Shown in pieces: positions 7,138 to 10,131 of a stretch of 10,131 nucleotides of DNA. The position numbers were made by a program, and so were the translations under genes. Under the pieces are notes generated by a model. That model was not told the origin of the DNA. It did not search any database and was given only the letters and a program-made list of their open reading frames with translations. The stretch is from Bacteroidota bacterium (GTDB taxonomy: Bacteria > Bacteroidota > Bacteroidia > Bacteroidales > B39-G9): contig QMPG01000091.1 of NCBI GenBank assembly GCA_003648455.1, forward strand, positions 1 to 10,131, given 5' to 3'. The first letter of the stretch is position 1; the number at the start of each line of letters is the position of its first letter.

Positions 7138-8346
7138 ATGAAAAAAATTATATCATTATTATTTGTTTGTGCTTTTGCATTAAATCTTGAAGCACAGGAA
7201 AAAGCAGACACAACAAACCCCGAAGGCTACAAATTCACTATGCTTAAGCAGATTAAAACAACGCCGGTTAAAAATCAATATCGCTCGGGAACATGTTGGA
7301 GCTTTGCCAGTATGAGTTTTATTGAAACAGAAATGCTTCGTGAGGGAAAAGATTCTGTTGATTTGTCAGAAATGTTTACTATTTATCATGTTTATTCAGA
7401 CAAAGCCGTAAAAGATGTTCGCATGCACGGAGAGTTTAATTTCGGTGGCGGTGGCGGAGACAATGACGTTTTTGATGTAATTGAAAAATACGGAATCGTA
7501 CCCGAAAGTGTTTATTCCGGTTTGAATTATGGCGAAGAAAATCATGTTCACGGAGAAATGGACGAAGTTTTGAAAGATTATGTAGCCGGAGTTATTAAAA
7601 ACAAAAATAAAAAATTAACCCCTGTTTGGCATAAAGGCTTTGATGGAATATTAGATGCTTACCTGGGAAAAATCCCCGAAAAATTTACTTACAAAGGTAA
7701 AGAATATACTCCCAAAACATTTGCTGAAAAAGTTGTCGATATTAATACCGGCGATTATGTTTTTATTACTTCTTTTTCACACCATCCATTTTATAAACAA
7801 TTTATTTTAGAAGTTGAAGACAATTGGTCTTACAGCAAAATTTATAATGTGCCACTTGATGATTTAATAAGAATTATGGATAACTCCATTAATAATGGTT
7901 ATTCTGTTGTTTGGGGAGCCGATGTAAGCGAAAAAGGTTTTTCTTCTCGAAACGGTATAGCCGTTGTTCCCGAAAAAGATATTGCAAACATGTCTGACAG
8001 CGAACGCTCAAAATGGGAAAAATTATCAAAAAGAGAAAAAAACGCACAGCTATATAAATTTGATAAACCCGGAAAAGAAAAAGTAATTACACAAGAACTC
8101 AGACAAGAAGCTTTTGATAATTATGAAACAACAGATGATCATGGTATGCACATAACCGGAATCGCTAAAGACCAAAACGGAACAAAATATTATTATGTGA
8201 AAAATTCATGGGGTACTTCTTATAATGATTATAATGGATATTTTTATGCCTCAGAAGCTTTTGCCAGATATAAAACAATATCAATTGTTGTTAACAAAGA
8301 CGCTTTACCAAAAGATATTGCCAAAAAATTAGGAATTAAAAAATAA
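7138..8346 (+). CDS. pepC: Exported C1B cysteine aminopeptidase (bleomycin hydrolase/PepC family), copy 1
   Basis: A papain-fold cysteine aminopeptidase of 402 residues that removes N-terminal residues from peptides. Catalytic residues are in place: Gln47 (oxyanion) and Cys53 in NQYRSGTCWSF, His335 in DDHGMHITG, and Asn356 in VKNSWGT. The wide insertion between Cys and His is typical of the bleomycin hydrolase subgroup and not of papain. HGM replaces the HAM seen in many PepC proteins. A signal peptide (MKKIISLLFVCAF..., cleavage probably after Ala19 in LEAQ) shows export, unlike the cytoplasmic PepC of lactic acid bacteria. No T9SS C-terminal domain is present, so it probably acts in the periplasm, trimming peptides for nutrition. 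A near-identical paralogue follows 115 bases downstream: 349 of 401 aligned residues match, without gaps. There is no clear TAnnTTTG promoter in the 84 bases after the tRNA. Confidence 0.94.
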   Translation: MKKIISLLFVCAFALNLEAQEKADTTNPEGYKFTMLKQIKTTPVKNQYRSGTCWSFASMSFIETEMLREGKDSVDLSEMFTIYHVYSDKAVKDVRMHGEFNFGGGGGDNDVFDVIEKYGIVPESVYSGLNYGEENHVHGEMDEVLKDYVAGVIKNKNKKLTPVWHKGFDGILDAYLGKIPEKFTYKGKEYTPKTFAEKVVDINTGDYVFITSFSHHPFYKQFILEVEDNWSYSKIYNVPLDDLIRIMDNSINNGYSVVWGADVSEKGFSSRNGIAVVPEKDIANMSDSERSKWEKLSKREKNAQLYKFDKPGKEKVITQELRQEAFDNYETTDDHGMHITGIAKDQNGTKYYYVKNSWGTSYNDYNGYFYASEAFARYKTISIVVNKDALPKDIAKKLGIKK

Positions 8347-8392
8347 AAAGTCAATCGTGTTATTAAATGTAACATTTTAAATTTTTATTCGT

Positions 8393-8417
8393 CTAATAGT
8401 TATTCTTTAACTATTAG
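8393..8417. other. Perfect AT-rich stem-loop between the two peptidase genes
   Basis: CTAATAGTTA (8393-8402) and TAACTATTAG (8408-8417) form a perfect 10-bp inverted repeat around the loop TTCTT. It lies 47 bases after the first peptidase stop and 45 before the next start. No T run follows on either side, and the stem has only two G-C pairs. It is therefore a poor rho-independent terminator; an operator or an mRNA-stability hairpin is as likely. Nearby, TTAAATGT and ACATTTTAA (about 8362-8380) form a second, imperfect dyad. Confidence 0.45.
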
Positions 8418-8461
8418 TTATAATTAAAGAATTGTTTATTAACTTATTAATTTAAATTTAG

Positions 8462-9667
8462 ATGAAAAAAATTATCTCATTATTGTTTGTTTGTGCTTTT
8501 ACATTAAATCTTGTAGCACAAGAAAAAGCAGACACAACAAAGCCGGAAGGTTACAAATTCACAATGGAAAAGCAAGTAAAAACCACTTCTGTAAAAAATC
8601 AATATCGTTCAGGAACATGTTGGAGTTTTTCAAGCTTAGGTTTTATCGAATCTGAGATGATTCGTCTTGGAAGAGATTCTGCCGATTTATCTGAGATGTT
8701 TGCTGTTTATCACGTTTATTCAGATAAAGCAGTTAAAGATGTTCGTATGCACGGAGAATTTAATTTTGGTGGCGGCGGTGCTGTTAACGACCCTATTGAT
8801 GTAATTGCAAAATACGGAATGGTTCCCGAAAGTGCTTATTCAGGTTTGAATTATGGCGAAGAAAATCATGTTCACGGAGAAATGGACGAAGTGTTGAAAG
8901 ATTATGTAGCCGGAGTTATTAAAAACAAAAACAGAAAATTAACCCCAGTTTGGCATAAAGGTTTTGAAGCAATTTTGGATGCTTATCTTGGAAAAATTCC
9001 CGAAAAATTTACTTATAAAGGGAAAGAATACACACCAAAAACTTTTGCTGAAAAAGTAGTTGGTATCAATCCTGAAGATTATGTTTATATTACATCTTTT
9101 TCTCATCACCCATTTTATAAGCAATTTATTTTAGAGGTTCCTGACAACTGGTCATACAAAGAATTTTATAATCTTCCTCTTGACGATATGCAGAGGGTTA
9201 TTGATAATGCAATAAACAATGGATATTCTGTTGGTTGGGCTTCTGACGTAAGCGAAAAAGGGTTTTCTTCTCGAAACGGTATAGCCGTTGTTCCCGAAAA
9301 AGATATTGCAAACATGTCTGACAGCGAACGCTCAAAATGGGAAAAATTATCAAAAAAAGAAAAAAATGCTCAATTATATAAATTTGATAAGCCGGGAAAA
9401 GAAAAAGTAATTACACAAGAACTTAGACAAGAAGCTTTTGATAATTATGAAACAACCGACGACCACGGTATGCAAATTGCAGGAATTGCCAAAGACCAAA
9501 ACGGAACAAAATATTATTATGTGAAAAATTCTTGGGGTACTACATATAACGATTACAACGGATATTTTTATGCTTCAGAATCTTTCGTAAGATATAAAAC
9601 AATGTCTATGGTTGTTCACAAAGATGCATTACCAAAAGACATTGCCAAAAAATTAGGAATTAAATAA
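8462..9667 (+). CDS. pepC: Exported C1B cysteine aminopeptidase (bleomycin hydrolase/PepC family), copy 2
   Basis: Tandem paralogue of the preceding gene, 401 residues, with the same signal peptide (residues 1-10 identical; probable cleavage after Ala19 in LVAQ), Gln47, Cys53, His335 and Asn356, so it should be an active exported aminopeptidase. The 52 substitutions against copy 1 cluster in residues 57-69, 107-120, 201-209, 226-261 and near the catalytic His (338, 340), where substrate preference could differ. Long stretches between are unchanged, partly at the nucleotide level too, which suggests gene conversion. Homology with copy 1 is confined to the coding region plus a shared TTAAATTTA just before both ATGs; the rest of the intergenic DNA differs. 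A strong terminator lies at 9835, separated from the stop codon by a MITE-like element. It could be co-transcribed with copy 1 or have its own promoter; no consensus box decides this. Confidence 0.94.
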   Translation: MKKIISLLFVCAFTLNLVAQEKADTTKPEGYKFTMEKQVKTTSVKNQYRSGTCWSFSSLGFIESEMIRLGRDSADLSEMFAVYHVYSDKAVKDVRMHGEFNFGGGGAVNDPIDVIAKYGMVPESAYSGLNYGEENHVHGEMDEVLKDYVAGVIKNKNRKLTPVWHKGFEAILDAYLGKIPEKFTYKGKEYTPKTFAEKVVGINPEDYVYITSFSHHPFYKQFILEVPDNWSYKEFYNLPLDDMQRVIDNAINNGYSVGWASDVSEKGFSSRNGIAVVPEKDIANMSDSERSKWEKLSKKEKNAQLYKFDKPGKEKVITQELRQEAFDNYETTDDHGMQIAGIAKDQNGTKYYYVKNSWGTTYNDYNGYFYASESFVRYKTMSMVVHKDALPKDIAKKLGIK

Positions 9668-9680
9668 CAACCAAATATAT

Positions 9681-9810
9681 GAATCTACTCCGAAAAGTGT
9701 TTTTCGTCATTGCGAACGGAGTGAAGCAATCTCAATATGGTGAATTACAAAGCTATAGATTGCTTCGTTCCTCGCAATGACGTGCTTTTTTTACTTTTCG
9801 GAGTAGATTC
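9681..9810. repeat. 130-bp MITE-like palindromic element
   Basis: Perfect 18-bp terminal inverted repeats, GAATCTACTCCGAAAAGT (9681-9698) and ACTTTTCGGAGTAGATTC (9793-9810), enclose a second inverted pair. CGTCATTGCGA (9705-9715) pairs with TCGCAATGACG (9772-9782), and GAAGCAATCT (9723-9732) with AGATTGCTTC (9757-9766), leaving a 24-base centre (9733-9756). The whole unit can fold into one long hairpin and has no coding frame. The inner CGTCATTGCGA/AAGCAATCT block resembles a palindromic repeat I recall as widespread in bacterial genomes, including Bacteroidota. TAT flanks both ends and could be a 3-bp target duplication, but this is weak in AT-rich DNA. It most resembles a non-autonomous transposable element. 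Confidence 0.8.
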
Positions 9811-9834
9811 TATTATTTATTTTATTTGCTTAAC

Positions 9835-9868
9835 TGCCGGGGTTTTCTATAACTTCGGCATTTTTTTT
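9835..9868 (+). terminator. Rho-independent terminator
   Basis: TGCCGGGGTT (9835-9844) pairs with AACTTCGGCA (9851-9860) as a 10-bp stem with two G-U pairs and a six-base loop TTCTAT. Eight T residues follow directly (9861-9868). The T run is only on the plus strand, so it ends transcription coming from the peptidase genes. It stands 168 bases after the stop codon, or about 38 if the intervening MITE-like element is removed. Confidence 0.78.
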
Positions 9869-10008
9869 ATTAGCAAAAAAAATATGGCACTAAAACCGTA
9901 GCTATAGTTCTTATATGATCGTCCGTCTTTCCGAACTTGTTTCGGAATCTTGCTGTGGCACGTATAAATAAACAAATAACAAATTGTTAATCAATGTTAT
10001 ACAGTAAA
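9869..10008. other. Non-coding spacer with a CCGAAC/TTCGG hairpin
   Basis: No gene is visible here. At 9929-9947, TTCCGAA and TTCGGAA form a perfect 7-bp inverted repeat around CTTGT. The block TTCCGAACTTGTTTCGGAA resembles a short palindromic repeat I recall as scattered through many Bacteroidota genomes; that is memory, not shown here. The octamer AGCTATAG (9899-9906) also occurs in the centre of the MITE-like element (9751-9758). The rest is AT-rich and featureless. Confidence 0.5.
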
Positions 10009-10131
10009 TTAACCCGCTTTATTCATGCAAAAACGAAGTGAATTGCATGAATTAGCGATGGATAGTGGAAAGTAAAGCGGGGAACCCCGCATTAGAAGTA
10101 CCCAAATTTGGGGTTTTAAAAACACCAAATT
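10009..10131. repeat. Structured dispersed repeat, copy B (truncated by window edge)
   Basis: This repeats positions 4714-4836 in the same orientation, with four substitutions and no gap over 123 bases. It begins with the same TTAACCCG. One change (AATAAG to AATTAG) removes a pair from the base of the extended first stem. Another (GCGGGAAAC to GCGGGGAAC) makes the palindrome GCGGGGAACCCCGC stronger. The flanking DNA is unrelated apart from an AA before TTAACCCG, so the left boundary is well defined by the two copies. The right third lies beyond the window. Confidence 0.85.

Noticed and set aside
7138..7200. Lipoprotein signal at Cys11 of the peptidases
   Set aside because: The residue before the Cys is Val and not Gly, Ala or Ser. 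The hydrophobic stretch continues past the Cys, so a signal peptidase I site after Ala19 fits better.
8393..8417. Rho-independent terminator after peptidase copy 1
   Set aside because: The stem is perfect but has only two G-C pairs and no following T tract; reported as a plain stem-loop.
4714..10131. CRISPR array
   Set aside because: The repeats are long, structured, 5.3 kb apart and flanked by genes; no short direct repeats with regular spacers exist in the window.

Overview
The window comes from a chromosome of an AT-rich member of the Bacteroidota, most likely of the order Bacteroidales or a close relative. Four things point there: a PorZ-type component of the type IX secretion system (T9SS), the Bacteroidota-type UvrC and RecO sequences, the lack of Shine-Dalgarno sequences before any start codon, and several TAnnTTTG boxes, the -7 consensus of Bacteroidota promoters, just upstream of genes. 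No phage, plasmid, CRISPR array or defence genes are visible. The protein genes are ordinary housekeeping or envelope genes; the unusual material is in the repeats and in a duplicated peptidase gene.

Layout. Positions 1-1178 (minus) hold the N-terminal two thirds of uvrC, cut by the window edge. It is transcribed away from a long-chain polyprenyl diphosphate synthase gene (1250-2224, plus) across a 71-bp divergent promoter region. Then follow, all on the plus strand, porZ (2396-4717), a 170-bp structured repeat that overlaps the porZ stop codon (4714-4883), recO (4976-5701), a methionine-type class I aminotransferase gene (5801-6958), a tRNA-Arg(CCT) gene (6982-7053), and two tandem copies of an exported C1B cysteine aminopeptidase gene (7138-8346 and 8462-9667).

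The last 464 bases (9668-10131) hold no gene. They are a mosaic of dispersed palindromic elements: a 130-bp MITE-like inverted repeat, a rho-independent terminator, a short CCGAAC/GTTTCGG hairpin, and a second copy of the 170-bp repeat, truncated by the window edge.

How the parts relate. UvrC and RecO are DNA repair proteins. The prenyl synthase probably makes the menaquinone side chain. PorZ is an outer-membrane part of the T9SS attachment complex. The two peptidases have signal peptides but no T9SS C-terminal domain, so they probably act in the periplasm or leave by another route. They are 87% identical in protein, and the nucleotide divergence is sharply mosaic, which suggests gene conversion. 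The MITE-like element lies exactly between the second peptidase and its apparent terminator.
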